Counted from the first letter of the stretch, positions 7,491 through 15,937 are shown. The stretch is 27,824 bases of DNA from an uncultured Erysipelotrichaceae bacterium (GCA_937900565.1 CALCFG010000044.1:1-27824), one strand, 5' to 3'. The notes: a model not told the origin generated them from the sequence alone. Made by a program: numbers and translations.

Positions 7491-7517
7491 ATTAAAAGCG
7501 TAGCATTTAAGCTGCGC
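7491..7517 (-). terminator. Terminator-like hairpin in the mntP leader
   Basis: On the minus strand GCGCAGC (7511-7517) pairs with GCTACGC (7498-7504) with one central mismatch, followed by TTTTAATTT. The 5' arm can instead pair with AGCTGTGCAT upstream (about 7544-7553), giving the alternative fold expected of a riboswitch expression platform. Confidence 0.45.
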
Positions 7518-7652
7518 ATTATAATTAATCCTTAATGGGATTATGCACAGCTAAAAGCTTTGCATAAGTCTCACAAAGTAAAGTAAGCCAGATAGATAAA
7601 TTGTCAGTATTTTGACTTATTGCACTTACGAAAAGTGCTAGTTAATTCCTTA
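7491..7652 (-). promoter_or_regulatory. Degenerate yybP-ykoY (Mn2+) riboswitch-like leader of mntP
   Basis: On the minus strand, between trpS and the mntP remnant, are elements in yybP-ykoY order. They are AAGGAATTAACTAGC (7638-7652), an eroded form of the AAGGGGAGTAGC loop; a hairpin CACTTTTCGTAAGTG; GTCAAAATACTGAC; GGCTTACTTT; and CTTT-GTGAGACTTATGC-AAAG (7558-7578). The last resembles the conserved GTGAGAC loop. A terminator-like hairpin follows. This class senses Mn(II) and commonly controls mntP. The damaged first loop fits a decayed element. The call is from memory of the consensus. Confidence 0.55.
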
Positions 7653-7689
7653 AGTTGCGATAATTAGTTTAATCAAAATTATGAATTAA

Positions 7690-8682
7690 CTAGAAAATTT
7701 CTAAGCCGATGGCTTTTTCGACAGTTAATAATGTTGCTTCTGCAATTTGGTTAGCTTTAGTAGCTCCTTTTGCTAAGACATCTTTTAGTAAGTCATCTTG
7801 ATTAAAATGATTGTATTTAGCTTGAATGTCGCATAATAAATCAACTACTAAACTCGCGACATATTTTTTAAACGTACCATACCCACCATCTTTATATTCG
7901 TTTGCAATGTCATCAATTTCTCTGCCACTTATGCAAGAAGCGATTTGTAATAAGTTGGCAATGCCTGGTTGATTTTGTGGGTCATATTGAACAATTCCAA
8001 TCGAATCGGTAACAGCTGACATAATCTTTTTGCTTGCTTTTTTAGGATCATCCAATAGTAAAATACATCCTTTGTCCCCATCTTCACTCTTACTCATTTT
8101 CTTGCTTGGATCTTGTAAGTTCATAATACGGGCCCCAACTTTTGCAACCACAGGTTCTGGAATTTTAAATAATTCTTGACCATAGCGATGGTTCATTCGA
8201 ATCGCAACATCTCGACATAATTCCACATGTTGTTTTTGATCGTCACCTACAGGGACGTAATCGGTGTTGTAAGCTAAAATATCTGCAGCCATTAACGAAG
8301 GATAAGTATAAATTCCCCCACTTAAATTTGTTTCACCTTTGGCTTGCTTATCTTTAAATTGGGTCATTCGATTTAATTCACCCATGTAGGTATGGCAATT
8401 TACGATAAAACCAAGTTGTGCTTGTGCTTTTACGTCAGTTTGTAAAAAAATTGTTGATTTTTCTGGATCAAGTCCACACGCTAAATATAACGCAATGGCA
8501 TCACGTAGATTCTTTTTTAATTCAATTGGATCTTGGGGTACCGTAATGCAATGTAAATTAGCAATAAAAACATACATATCGTATTCATCTTGATACTTTA
8601 CAAAATTACGCAATGCCCCAATGTAGTTGCCTAATGTTAAACTACCGCTGGGTTTAATTCCACTTAGCATTCTTTTTTTCAT
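7690..8682 (-). CDS. trpS: Tryptophanyl-tRNA synthetase
   Basis: TrpRS charges tRNA-Trp with tryptophan in the cytoplasm. It is a class I synthetase of 330 residues, the usual length. The HIGH-equivalent segment is KPSGSLTLGNYIGAL (10-24, with LGNY at 17-20), and KMSKS is at 195-199. The GDDQKQHVELCRD block (147-159) that shapes the tryptophan pocket is also present. AAAGGATA stands about 11 bases before the ATG, a little far. It is a single gene on the minus strand controlled by the T-box leader just upstream. No clear terminator follows the stop. Confidence 0.96.
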   Translation of the reverse strand: MKKRMLSGIKPSGSLTLGNYIGALRNFVKYQDEYDMYVFIANLHCITVPQDPIELKKNLRDAIALYLACGLDPEKSTIFLQTDVKAQAQLGFIVNCHTYMGELNRMTQFKDKQAKGETNLSGGIYTYPSLMAADILAYNTDYVPVGDDQKQHVELCRDVAIRMNHRYGQELFKIPEPVVAKVGARIMNLQDPSKKMSKSEDGDKGCILLLDDPKKASKKIMSAVTDSIGIVQYDPQNQPGIANLLQIASCISGREIDDIANEYKDGGYGTFKKYVASLVVDLLCDIQAKYNHFNQDDLLKDVLAKGATKANQIAEATLLTVEKAIGLEIF

Positions 8683-8701
8683 GATTTAAAATATCCTTTC
8701 T

Positions 8702-8743
8702 AAAAATATAAAAAGCCGATTCATCCATTAAGGACGATTCGAC
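8702..8743 (-). terminator. Intrinsic terminator of the trpS T-box
   Basis: On the minus strand GTCGAATCGTCC (8732-8743) pairs with GGATGAATCGGC (8715-8726), with two wobbles and one mismatch, followed by TTTTTATATTTTTA. It competes with the antiterminator formed by the T-box sequence just upstream. Confidence 0.85.
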
Positions 8744-8930
8744 TTTAAACCGCGGTACCACCTTACTTGACGTGTTATATTCACATCCACCTTAACTAAC
8801 ATAACGGGTTAGTACCGTTAGGATTTAGCCTAAATACTCCATGATCCCACATTGTTTCGTATCATTAATCTTTTCCACCCAATAAGATCTCTCTATAAAT
8901 GATAACAAGAAACAACACATCATTTCTTCG
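8702..8930 (-). promoter_or_regulatory. T-box leader of trpS, UGG specifier
   Basis: The minus strand carries a full T-box. In Stem I, ATGAT pairs with ATCAT, TTGTTTC with GAAACAA, and TTATCATT with AATGATA. AGAGAG and GGGTGG lie in the upper loops. The internal loop between the first two helices holds TGTGGG on its 3' side, placing a UGG tryptophan codon at 8847-8849. Next come AAGGTGGTACCGCGG (8750-8764), the antiterminator T-box sequence, and an intrinsic terminator. Uncharged tRNA-Trp should pair with UGG and with the UGGU bulge and allow transcription of trpS. Confidence 0.93.
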
Positions 8931-8995
8931 TGACTTAATTATACACGAATTCAATGATATTTAATGTATAATTATAAGATGTTAGGAGGGTCGTT

Positions 8996-9430
8996 ATGAT
9001 AGTTGTTTATACATCACCAGGATGTGCCTCTTGCCGTAAGGTTAAATCATGGTTAAAAGAAAAACACATCCCATTTATTGAAAAAAATATATTTCAAGTG
9101 ATTTTAGATCCAAAAGAAATTAAATATTTGTTATCCCGAAGTGAAAATGGATTTGATGATATCATTTCTAAGCGTTCTAAATTATTTCAACAAGGAAAAA
9201 TTGATTTGGAAAGTATGAATACCAATGAATTAGTCAACTTTATCGAAAAAAATCCTTCCGTTTTAAAACGTCCGATTATTATTAATGAAGATAATATGCA
9301 AATAGGTTATGATGAAGAAGAGATTGATGCCTTTGTTCCTAAAAAATTGCGCTCTTTAGCCGTCAGTGCGTGTAGTAAAGAAGGGTGTGAGCGATATGAA
9401 CAATGCCAAAGTAAGGATTCTTGTCTATGA
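8996..9430 (+). CDS. spx: Spx-family thiol/disulfide stress regulator with Cys-rich tail
   Basis: Spx binds the RNA polymerase alpha C-terminal domain and redirects transcription under thiol stress. The redox switch C10-A-S-C13 is present, as are Gly52 (ENGFDDII), which in Bacillus Spx contacts alpha, and Arg92 in KRPIIINE. Length through residue 122 matches Bacillus Spx (131 residues). The remaining 22 residues form an unusual tail with Cys126, Cys131, Cys137 and Cys143. TATAAT at 8967-8972 and a strong AGGAGGG (8984-8990) precede the ATG. The stop overlaps the mnmA start as ATGA, so the two are coupled. ArsC-like reductases share the fold, but Gly52 and the RPI motif favour Spx. Confidence 0.9.
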   Translation: MIVVYTSPGCASCRKVKSWLKEKHIPFIEKNIFQVILDPKEIKYLLSRSENGFDDIISKRSKLFQQGKIDLESMNTNELVNFIEKNPSVLKRPIIINEDNMQIGYDEEEIDAFVPKKLRSLAVSACSKEGCERYEQCQSKDSCL

Positions 9431-10575
9431 AAATATTAGTGGGATTAAGTGGTGGCGTAGATAGTGCTGTTGCAGCTTATTTACTGAAGCAACAAGGTCA
9501 TGATGTAACTTGTGCATTTATGCGTAATTGGGATTCTTTAGTAAATAATGATATTAAAGGAAATGACCAAGCATATGATGATGTTTGCCCACAAGAAGCT
9601 GATTTTAATGATGCAAAAGCTGTAGCAAAGTTATTGGACTTACCATTACAAAGAGTCGATTTTATTAAAGAATATTGGGATGAAGTATTTACTAATTTTA
9701 TTGAAGAAAATAAGAAAGGTAGAACACCTAATCCTGATATTTTGTGCAATAAGTACATTAAATTTGATCACTTTTTAGACTATGCCTTGCAACAAGGCTT
9801 CGATTATGTCGCTACAGGCCATTATGCCAAAGTAGTTCATAGTGATAACGAATCATTAATGTATAAAGCGTGCGATAAAAATAAAGATCAAACGTATTTT
9901 TTAGCGCAAATTTCACGTTTCGCACTACAACATACATTATTTCCATTAGCTGATTTACAAAAACCAGAAATTCGTGAAATCGCTAAACAATTAAATTTAT
10001 CCATTGCAACTAAAAAAGATAGTACGGGAATTTGTTTTATTGGTGAACGTCATTTTAGAGAATTTATGCAAAACTATTTACCTGCACAAGCAGGGGATAT
10101 CGTTAATGTAAAAAATGGCGAAGTTTTAAAACAACATGTGGGTGTTTTCTTTTACACACTTGGTCAACGCAAAGGGTTAGATATTGGTGGTGCATATGGA
10201 CCGTGGTTTGTTGTTGGGAAAAATGTTGAAAAAAACATTCTGTATGTTGCCAATGGGAATGATGATGATTGGTTAGTATCGGATCGTTGTGATGTTTCAA
10301 ACTGCAATTGGTTTGTTGATTTTGAAGGTAGCAAACCAGCTTGTGCAAAATTTAGGTATCGTCAACAAGATATACCAGTAACACTTGAAAAAGTGGATGA
10401 CACGCATGTGAAAGTAATTTATCCGCAAGGGGTTAAAGCGGTAACGCCTGGTCAACAAGCTGTTTTTTATGAAGGAGATTGTGTACTTGGTGGTGGGGTA
10501 ATTGATACGATTTATCGAAACAATATTTCTTTGGATGAAAGGATAAATCTGCATCTATGCCAAATCAAACAGTAA
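9427..10575 (+). CDS. mnmA: tRNA-specific 2-thiouridylase MnmA
   Basis: MnmA adds sulfur to U34 of the wobble base in tRNA-Lys, -Glu and -Gln, using ATP to activate the uridine and a persulfide from a cysteine desulfurase. The 382-residue protein has the PP-loop SGGVDS (8-13), the catalytic Cys107 in NPDILCN, the second catalytic Cys203 in STGICFIGER, and the downstream GQRKGLDIGG block. Start ATG 9427 is preferred over the in-frame TTG 9421 because AAGGA (9413-9417) stands 9 bases before it and it forms ATGA with the spx stop. The 3' end overlaps recD2 by 19 bases. MnmA next to RecD2 is common in Bacillota. Confidence 0.97.
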   Translation: MKILVGLSGGVDSAVAAYLLKQQGHDVTCAFMRNWDSLVNNDIKGNDQAYDDVCPQEADFNDAKAVAKLLDLPLQRVDFIKEYWDEVFTNFIEENKKGRTPNPDILCNKYIKFDHFLDYALQQGFDYVATGHYAKVVHSDNESLMYKACDKNKDQTYFLAQISRFALQHTLFPLADLQKPEIREIAKQLNLSIATKKDSTGICFIGERHFREFMQNYLPAQAGDIVNVKNGEVLKQHVGVFFYTLGQRKGLDIGGAYGPWFVVGKNVEKNILYVANGNDDDWLVSDRCDVSNCNWFVDFEGSKPACAKFRYRQQDIPVTLEKVDDTHVKVIYPQGVKAVTPGQQAVFYEGDCVLGGGVIDTIYRNNISLDERINLHLCQIKQ

Positions 10576-12731
10576 TTGCGACTTTACAGTCCATTAAATA
10601 TGAAAATGAAACCACACATTTTTGTGTGTTAAATGCGAAAGTCGAAGAAGAAAATTCTGCTTCGACTTTTGTTGGTTGTGCCTCGGGACTAGTGATTGGT
10701 TTAAAGTATGAATTTATTGGAGAATATTGTCATGATCGTCGCTATGGATTGCGGTTTCAATTTAACCAAGTTAGTCTTTATGCCAAAAACCAAAGTCAAT
10801 CATTGATTGATTATTTAGCCAGTAGTGCCTTTAAAGGCATTGGTCCTATAGCTGCTAAACAAATTGTGGATACTTTGGGTTGTGATTGCATTAATCGCAT
10901 TATTAACGATCCAAATTGCCTGGATGCAGTTGGACTAAGTGAAAAGCAAGTGGCATCATTGTTGACAACATTGCTGTATAAAGATAACGGATTTAATAAA
11001 AATATTGAATTTTTAACTTCGGTTGGGTTTAATTTTGAACAAGCTTCGCTTGTTTATCAACGTTATAAGGAAAGTACTCAAACGCTATTAAAGGAAGATC
11101 CATTTATACCATATTACCAAATTAATGAAATTGACTATCATACTTGCGAAATCGTAGCGCATCATTTAAACTTTGAGTCTAATGATGATGTTGTATTAAT
11201 TAGTAAATTAGTACAACGGTTGCACGTAATATCCGCTAATTCTGGATCTACGTATGTGGATGATTCTATTTTATTTGAATTTGCACAACGAAAGTTAAAT
11301 TTAGATGAAGTGGATTATTACCGTTTGCTGCAAGAAGCAATTGATCGCGGATGGATCGTATTGGAAGATAATGCCCTTTATTTAACAGAGAATTATAAAG
11401 ATGAAATTCAAATTGCTAACTTTTTGTCGCAATTTCCATTTGAACCATTTGATCCGGTAGATGAAACACTTGTCGATCATGCTATTGACGAATTGAATAA
11501 CAAAAGTAGCTTCAAGTATGATCAATGTCAAATTGAAGCGATAAAAAAAGCGTTAGTCCAGGATATTACGTTTATTACTGGAGGTCCTGGCAGTGGTAAA
11601 ACAACCATTACCAAAGCTATTGTGCATTTATGCAAACAATTATTTCATACCGCATCCATTAGTGCAGCTGCACCAACAGGAAGAGCTGCCAAGCGTTTAA
11701 GTGATGTATTAGGTATCCATTCATCCACACTACATTCGTTATTAGCATGGGATAAACATTCCAATACATTCCGTAAAAATCAAAACAATCCGATAAGTGT
11801 GGAAGTATTGATTATTGATGAAGCCAGTATGTTGGAAAACCATTTATTTGCTGCATTAGCAAAAGCTGGTATTGGTTTACGTAAATTAATTTTTATTGGT
11901 GATACTTTCCAATTACCAAGTGTTGGTGTTGGTAACTTATTTTCTGATTTAATGCAATTCTATCCGAATAATGTAGTGACATTAATGCAAAACCATCGTC
12001 AAGATAAACACAATGCCATTATTAATGTGGCGGGTGCATTAGTAAATCATGATGTAAAAGTGGATGATTTTAATGGCAATGCGCGCTTTATTGAAGTGGA
12101 AGATCAACATATCAATCAAGCTATAATGCAAATTATCCAACATATGAAACAAACCAATCAAGATTTAGAAAATACTGTAGTATTAGCAGCAATGCACGAT
12201 CGTGTTGCGGGAATTAAATCATTAAATATTGAAATTAAACCATTAATGAATCCTAACCTTAATGGGCCAAGTGTTTCAATAGCTTACAATCAATTTCATG
12301 TTGGGGATAAAGTATTGCAAATTAAAAATGATGTGGAACAAAATGTATTTAATGGTGATATTGGTACCATTATTGATATTCAAACGAACAAAAAAGACAA
12401 TAAATACGGAAAAATTCAAGTTAGTGCACTATTTAATCAACAATATGTCCTTTATACGATGACCACTTTGCATCGCTTACGTCATGGCTATGCTATGAGT
12501 GTCCATAAAGCACAAGGTAATGAATTTGAAACAGTAATTCTAGTCTGTGCGAAGGCCCATTCTGCTATGTATAATCAAAACCTTTTATATACGGCAATTA
12601 CCCGCGCTAAAAAAAATTTAATTGTTGTGGGTAGCTTTGACTATTTTATAAAAGGTGGCTATCGTCAATTAGCAAAACGTCAAACTCGTTTAATCGACCG
12701 CTTAAATGATGCCTTTAGTGAAACAATCTAA
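10557..12731 (+). CDS. recD2: ATP-dependent DNA helicase RecD2
   Basis: RecD2 is a 5'-3' superfamily 1B helicase in bacteria without RecBCD, with roles in DNA repair and replication fork maintenance. Residues 1-80 form an OB-like N-terminal region. A helix-hairpin-helix region follows (FKGIGPIAAKQIVDTLG at about 92-108). The motor has Walker A GGPGSGKTT (342-350), DEASML (motif II), GDTFQLPSVG (motif III), and late motifs SVHKAQGNEFETVI and YTAITRAKKNL. At 724 residues it is slightly shorter than Bacillus RecD2 but complete. It has no good ribosome site of its own and starts inside mnmA, so coupled translation is likely. Confidence 0.95.
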   Translation: MPNQTVIATLQSIKYENETTHFCVLNAKVEEENSASTFVGCASGLVIGLKYEFIGEYCHDRRYGLRFQFNQVSLYAKNQSQSLIDYLASSAFKGIGPIAAKQIVDTLGCDCINRIINDPNCLDAVGLSEKQVASLLTTLLYKDNGFNKNIEFLTSVGFNFEQASLVYQRYKESTQTLLKEDPFIPYYQINEIDYHTCEIVAHHLNFESNDDVVLISKLVQRLHVISANSGSTYVDDSILFEFAQRKLNLDEVDYYRLLQEAIDRGWIVLEDNALYLTENYKDEIQIANFLSQFPFEPFDPVDETLVDHAIDELNNKSSFKYDQCQIEAIKKALVQDITFITGGPGSGKTTITKAIVHLCKQLFHTASISAAAPTGRAAKRLSDVLGIHSSTLHSLLAWDKHSNTFRKNQNNPISVEVLIIDEASMLENHLFAALAKAGIGLRKLIFIGDTFQLPSVGVGNLFSDLMQFYPNNVVTLMQNHRQDKHNAIINVAGALVNHDVKVDDFNGNARFIEVEDQHINQAIMQIIQHMKQTNQDLENTVVLAAMHDRVAGIKSLNIEIKPLMNPNLNGPSVSIAYNQFHVGDKVLQIKNDVEQNVFNGDIGTIIDIQTNKKDNKYGKIQVSALFNQQYVLYTMTTLHRLRHGYAMSVHKAQGNEFETVILVCAKAHSAMYNQNLLYTAITRAKKNLIVVGSFDYFIKGGYRQLAKRQTRLIDRLNDAFSETI

Positions 12732-12825
12732 GTTATAAAGATAATCATTCACTTTCAGTTAATTACAGTGATTACTGGTTGTGTCTGATTGTCTTTTTTT
12801 ATTAAAAAACTGTACATATTCTATA

Positions 12826-12854
12826 TTGACAGTCAGTGTAAACATATCTATACT
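12826..12854 (+). promoter_or_regulatory. Promoter of the GntR/ABC operon
   Basis: TTGACA (12826-12831) and TATACT (12849-12854) are 17 bases apart. It lies 36 bases before the repressor ATG and directly before the inverted-repeat operator. Confidence 0.8.
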
Positions 12855-12857
12855 GAT

Positions 12858-12872
12858 TATATACGGTATATA
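12858..12872 (+). promoter_or_regulatory. Inverted-repeat operator for the YtrA-type regulator
   Basis: TATATAC-G-GTATATA is a perfect 15-bp inverted repeat starting 3 bases after the -10, at the expected transcription start. Outer ACTG (12852-12855) and CAGT (12873-12876) extend it imperfectly. Its place and symmetry suit autorepression by the dimeric GntR-family protein encoded next. Confidence 0.65.
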
Positions 12873-12890
12873 CAGTATAAAGGAGTGATT

Positions 12891-13265
12891 ATGGAAATAA
12901 TACTGAGCAGTTCAAGTAATAAACCAATCTATGAACAGATTGTCAATCAAATCAAAGAAATGATTATGAGTGGCAAGCTTAATGCTAATGATCCTTTACC
13001 ATCAATGCGCAAGTTGGCCAAGGATTTACATGTAAGTATCATAACGACACAACGTGCTTACGATGAATTAGCTAAAGATGGGTTTATTTATGTTGTTGCC
13101 GCAAAAGGTGCATTTGTTTCGCAACAAAATAAAGATTTTATTCGTGAAGAAAACATTCGTCGCATTGAGAATCAATTGGATGAAGTATGCGTAATGGCAA
13201 AGAAAAATGGCATAAGCGAAGAAGAATTGGTAAAAATGCTTCAGTTAATCTACAAGGAGAATTGA
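12891..13265 (+). CDS. GntR-family repressor, YtrA subfamily
   Basis: This 124-residue cytoplasmic repressor has the N-terminal winged helix-turn-helix of GntR proteins (KPIYEQIVNQIKEMIMSG, then PSMRKLAKDLHVSIITTQRAYDEL read in two parts, then the wing GFIYVVAAKGAFV). Its short C-terminal part is only about 50 residues, typical of the YtrA subfamily that controls ABC-transporter operons. Start ATG 12891 is chosen because AGGAG (12881-12885) stands just before it. An upstream extension of the frame to 12789 would run through the promoter. Two bases separate its stop from the ABC ATPase. The gene is intact, although the transporter genes it heads are broken. Confidence 0.88.
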   Translation: MEIILSSSSNKPIYEQIVNQIKEMIMSGKLNANDPLPSMRKLAKDLHVSIITTQRAYDELAKDGFIYVVAAKGAFVSQQNKDFIREENIRRIENQLDEVCVMAKKNGISEEELVKMLQLIYKEN

Positions 13266-13267
13266 TT

Positions 13268-14133
13268 ATGGAAAACGCAATTGAGGTTAAAAACCTGACC
13301 AAAAAATATGATGATTTTTGTTTAAACAATATTACTTTAACAATTCCTAAAGGCAGTATTGTTGGATTAATTGGTGAAAATGGTGCGGGTAAATCAACGT
13401 TGATTCGCTCAATTTTAGGAACAATAAAATCGAATCATGATGAATTAAATTTTTTTGGATATGATTTCAATCCAATGAAACAAAGATAAAGCAAGACATT
13501 GCAGTAATATTTGATACTACACACTATGATGAAGAATTTACACCATTATTTATTGGACAAATGTTGCATTATGTTTATTCAAATTGGAATCAAAAGCTTT
13601 ATGTTGATTATCTTAATAAATTTAATGTGCCAGTAAATAAAAAAATAAAAAAATTTTCTCGTGGTATGAAAATGAAACTTGAGTTTGCGATTGCATTTAG
13701 TCATGATTCGAAGCTTTTAATTCTAGATGAAGCAACAAGCGGATTGGATCCGATTATACGGGATGAAATTTTATCCATTATTCGTACCTATACGGAAGAT
13801 GAAGATCATACTGTATTAATTTCATCACATATTACCAGCGATTTGGATAAAATTTCTGACTATATTGCGTATATTCATCAAGGAAAATTACTATTTATGA
13901 AATCTTATGATGAATTACGTGAAGAGTATGGAATTATCCATGTGGGTAAAGATTTATTCGAATCATTAAGTACGGATGATATTGTGGGTTATACCAATGA
14001 TGCTTATAGCTATAAAGTATTAATTAGAAATCGTCCAACATTGCAAAAAGTATTTAATGATCTTGAGATTTTAAGACCAACCGTTGAAGAAATAATGTTG
14101 TTTTATGCGAAAGGAAGTAGTTGCGTATGTTAG
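13268..14133 (+). pseudogene. ABC transporter ATPase (YtrB-like), frameshifted
   Basis: The first frame (13268-13489) gives an ABC N-terminus with Walker A GENGAGKST and stops at 13487 just after FNPMKQR. The same protein continues in the -1 frame from about 13482: KIKQDIAVIFD (the Q-loop region), FSRGMKMKL (signature), LLILDEATSGLDP (Walker B and D-loop) and SSHITSDLDKI (H-loop), to a stop at 14131. Every nucleotide-binding motif is present, but a one-base change near 13480-13490 splits them. The local bases are not a slippery heptamer. Either the gene is recently inactivated or the base is a sequence error. If intact it would be a roughly 287-residue ATPase paired with the next permease. 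Confidence 0.8.
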
Positions 14134-14761
14134 GCATAATGAAAAAAGATTTTTTTGAAACATTTTGTATTAAAAAGAACTTAATTGAATTTGTTTTTGG
14201 TATTGTAGCCTTGGTTATATGCTTTATTTTGATGCCAAGCAAATACATTACAATGCTTATTGTTGCATTATTGGTCCCGCTCATGAGTGTTTCACCATTA
14301 CAATATTCAATTGAACGTGATGAGATTTCTAAATTCGATCAAATATTGATGACATTCCCGATTTCGAAAAAGACAATAGTTGCAACTAAATTTTTGGAAA
14401 CTTACATTTTTGCTCTTATTTGTTTTTTAGGTATGTCGCTTCCGATTGTGTTATTAGCCATTTATTATTATAGTGTTTTATTCTCTTATTATTGATAAGC
14501 CTAATTTTTAGTTTAATCGTATTACCAATATTAAATGTTGGTTTTATGACATTGGGTAATAAAAAAGGATTAATCATTTACGTGATAATATCACTCCTTT
14601 TTGGTATCTGTTACATTGCTATTGGTTTTATGTTTGGTGTTGAACAATTATTACGTATTTCATTGTATCGTTGGTTAATATATGGTGGACTTGTTGCACT
14701 TATATCAAATATACTTGGTTATTTTATCTGCTTAAAAATCTATGATAAAAAGCATTCATAA
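14127..14761 (+). pseudogene. ABC-2 type permease, frameshifted
   Basis: The first part (14127-14495) starts MLGIMKKDFFETF and has two to three membrane spans with the cytoplasmic motif QILMTFPISKKTIVATKFLE, typical of small ABC-2 permeases. It stops at TGA 14493. The -1 frame carries on from 14492 with ISLIFSLIVLPILNVGFM and two further span regions to 14761. Together they make a normal-sized permease of about 210 residues with six spans. Its ATG overlaps the end of the ATPase gene. No slippery sequence is seen at the join. Two breaks of the same sign in neighbouring genes suggest the transporter is dead unless both are read errors. Confidence 0.72.
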
Positions 14762-14865
14762 GCTATGAAAATTATTACAAAGTAACTCTTAATAATGCGA
14801 GGTACGAATAGTCCGTAATATTTATAATAGAAAAAAGGTATATATGGAAAAAAGGGATAATGAGT

Positions 14866-15894
14866 ATGGTTAAAAATATTGCAATTGTTAGTCTTTCTCG
14901 GGGTATTTTAGGTGAACCATTTATAAAGTTTGAACTGGATTTAGGTATTAAAAGGCTTAACGAATATGGAATTAATGTTAAATTTATGCCCCATGCACTT
15001 AGTGGGTTAGATTATGTAAAAATGCATCCAGAAAAAAGAGCAGAAGATTTAATCACTGCCTTTCGTGATGATAGTATTGACATGATATTGTGTGCTGTTG
15101 GTGGGGATGACACGTATCGATTGCTTCCGTACTTATTTGAACATGACCAATTGAAGCAGGTAGTAAAGCAAAAAATCTTACTTGGCTTTTCAGATATCAC
15201 AATGAATCACTTTATGCTTCATAAATTAGGAATAAAAACTTTTTACGGTCAAGCTTTTTTACCGGATGTATGTGAGCTTTGTGATGAAATGTTGCCATAC
15301 ACAAGACATTATTTTGAGGAATTAATTACCACAGGAAAAATAGCTAAAATAACGCCGAGTCCAATTTGGTATGAGGCTAGAGAAAACTTTAATGAAGCTG
15401 AATTAGGTAAATGTATGCCATCACATCTTAATAATGGATTTGAACTTTTACAAGGTAATCCGATTTTTGAAGGGAATATCTTAGGTGGTTGCATTGATAC
15501 TATTTTCGATATGTTTGATAATGGCCGCTATACTGATTCAGTAAAACTGTGTGAGAAATATGAATTGTTTCCAAGTGCAAAAGAGTGGAAAGAACATATC
15601 TTATTACTAGAAACTAGTGAAGAAAAAATGTCAGCTGAAAAATACGAAAAAGCTTTGAAGGAGCTTAAAAAGCGTGGTGTATTTGATGCAGTCAATGGTG
15701 TGCTTATTGGTAAACCCGTAAATGAATGCAATTATCAAGAGTATAAAAAACTACTTATTAACATCATAGATGATCCAAGTATACCAATTGTTTGTAACTT
15801 AAATGTTGGTCATACAACGCCTCGATGCATTGTTCCATTTAATGAACATGCTGTGATTGATGTAAATAAACAAACGATAACTTTTGTTGGATAA
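14866..15894 (+). CDS. S66-family peptidase (LD-carboxypeptidase / MccF-like)
   Basis: S66 enzymes use a Ser-Glu-His triad, either to trim the terminal D-Ala from muropeptide tetrapeptides (LdcA) or to cut microcin C-type aminoacyl-adenylates (MccF). Seen here are AVGGDDTYRLLPYL, the nucleophile region LLGFSDITMNHFML (Ser in GFSD), EGNILGGCIDTIFDMF, a LLLETSEE segment with the likely glutamate, and the late NVGHTTPRCIVPFN with the histidine. The triad therefore looks complete. It has no signal peptide, so it is cytoplasmic. Two ATGs compete (14860 and 14866); AAAGGG (14851-14856) is only 3 bases from the first, so the second is preferred. The size (342 residues) and long mid-region favour the MccF side. 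Confidence 0.85.
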   Translation: MVKNIAIVSLSRGILGEPFIKFELDLGIKRLNEYGINVKFMPHALSGLDYVKMHPEKRAEDLITAFRDDSIDMILCAVGGDDTYRLLPYLFEHDQLKQVVKQKILLGFSDITMNHFMLHKLGIKTFYGQAFLPDVCELCDEMLPYTRHYFEELITTGKIAKITPSPIWYEARENFNEAELGKCMPSHLNNGFELLQGNPIFEGNILGGCIDTIFDMFDNGRYTDSVKLCEKYELFPSAKEWKEHILLLETSEEKMSAEKYEKALKELKKRGVFDAVNGVLIGKPVNECNYQEYKKLLINIIDDPSIPIVCNLNVGHTTPRCIVPFNEHAVIDVNKQTITFVG

Positions 15895-15908
15895 CTGCTT
15901 GAGATTAA

Positions 15909-15937
15909 TTGAAGTTTATGACCTTTTTTTGTAAAAT
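15909..15937 (+). promoter_or_regulatory. Possible promoter of the alpha/beta-hydrolase gene
   Basis: TTGAAG (15909-15914) and TAAAAT (15932-15937) are 17 bases apart, 67 bases before the gene. The boxes match consensus at four and five of six positions. Confidence 0.4.

Noticed and set aside
10103..10554. Minus-strand open frames inside mnmA
   Set aside because: They are shadows of the coding strand with no ribosome sites and no recognisable protein features.
12732..12800. Terminator after recD2
   Set aside because: There is a T-run near 12793-12799, and CAGTTAAT/ATTACTG can pair, but the hairpin is weak and too far from the T-run to call.
13475..13495. Programmed -1 frameshifting in the ABC ATPase
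   Set aside because: The bases before the stop (ATG AAA CAA AGA TAA) do not form an X-XXY-YYZ slippery site, and I saw no obvious pseudoknot after it.
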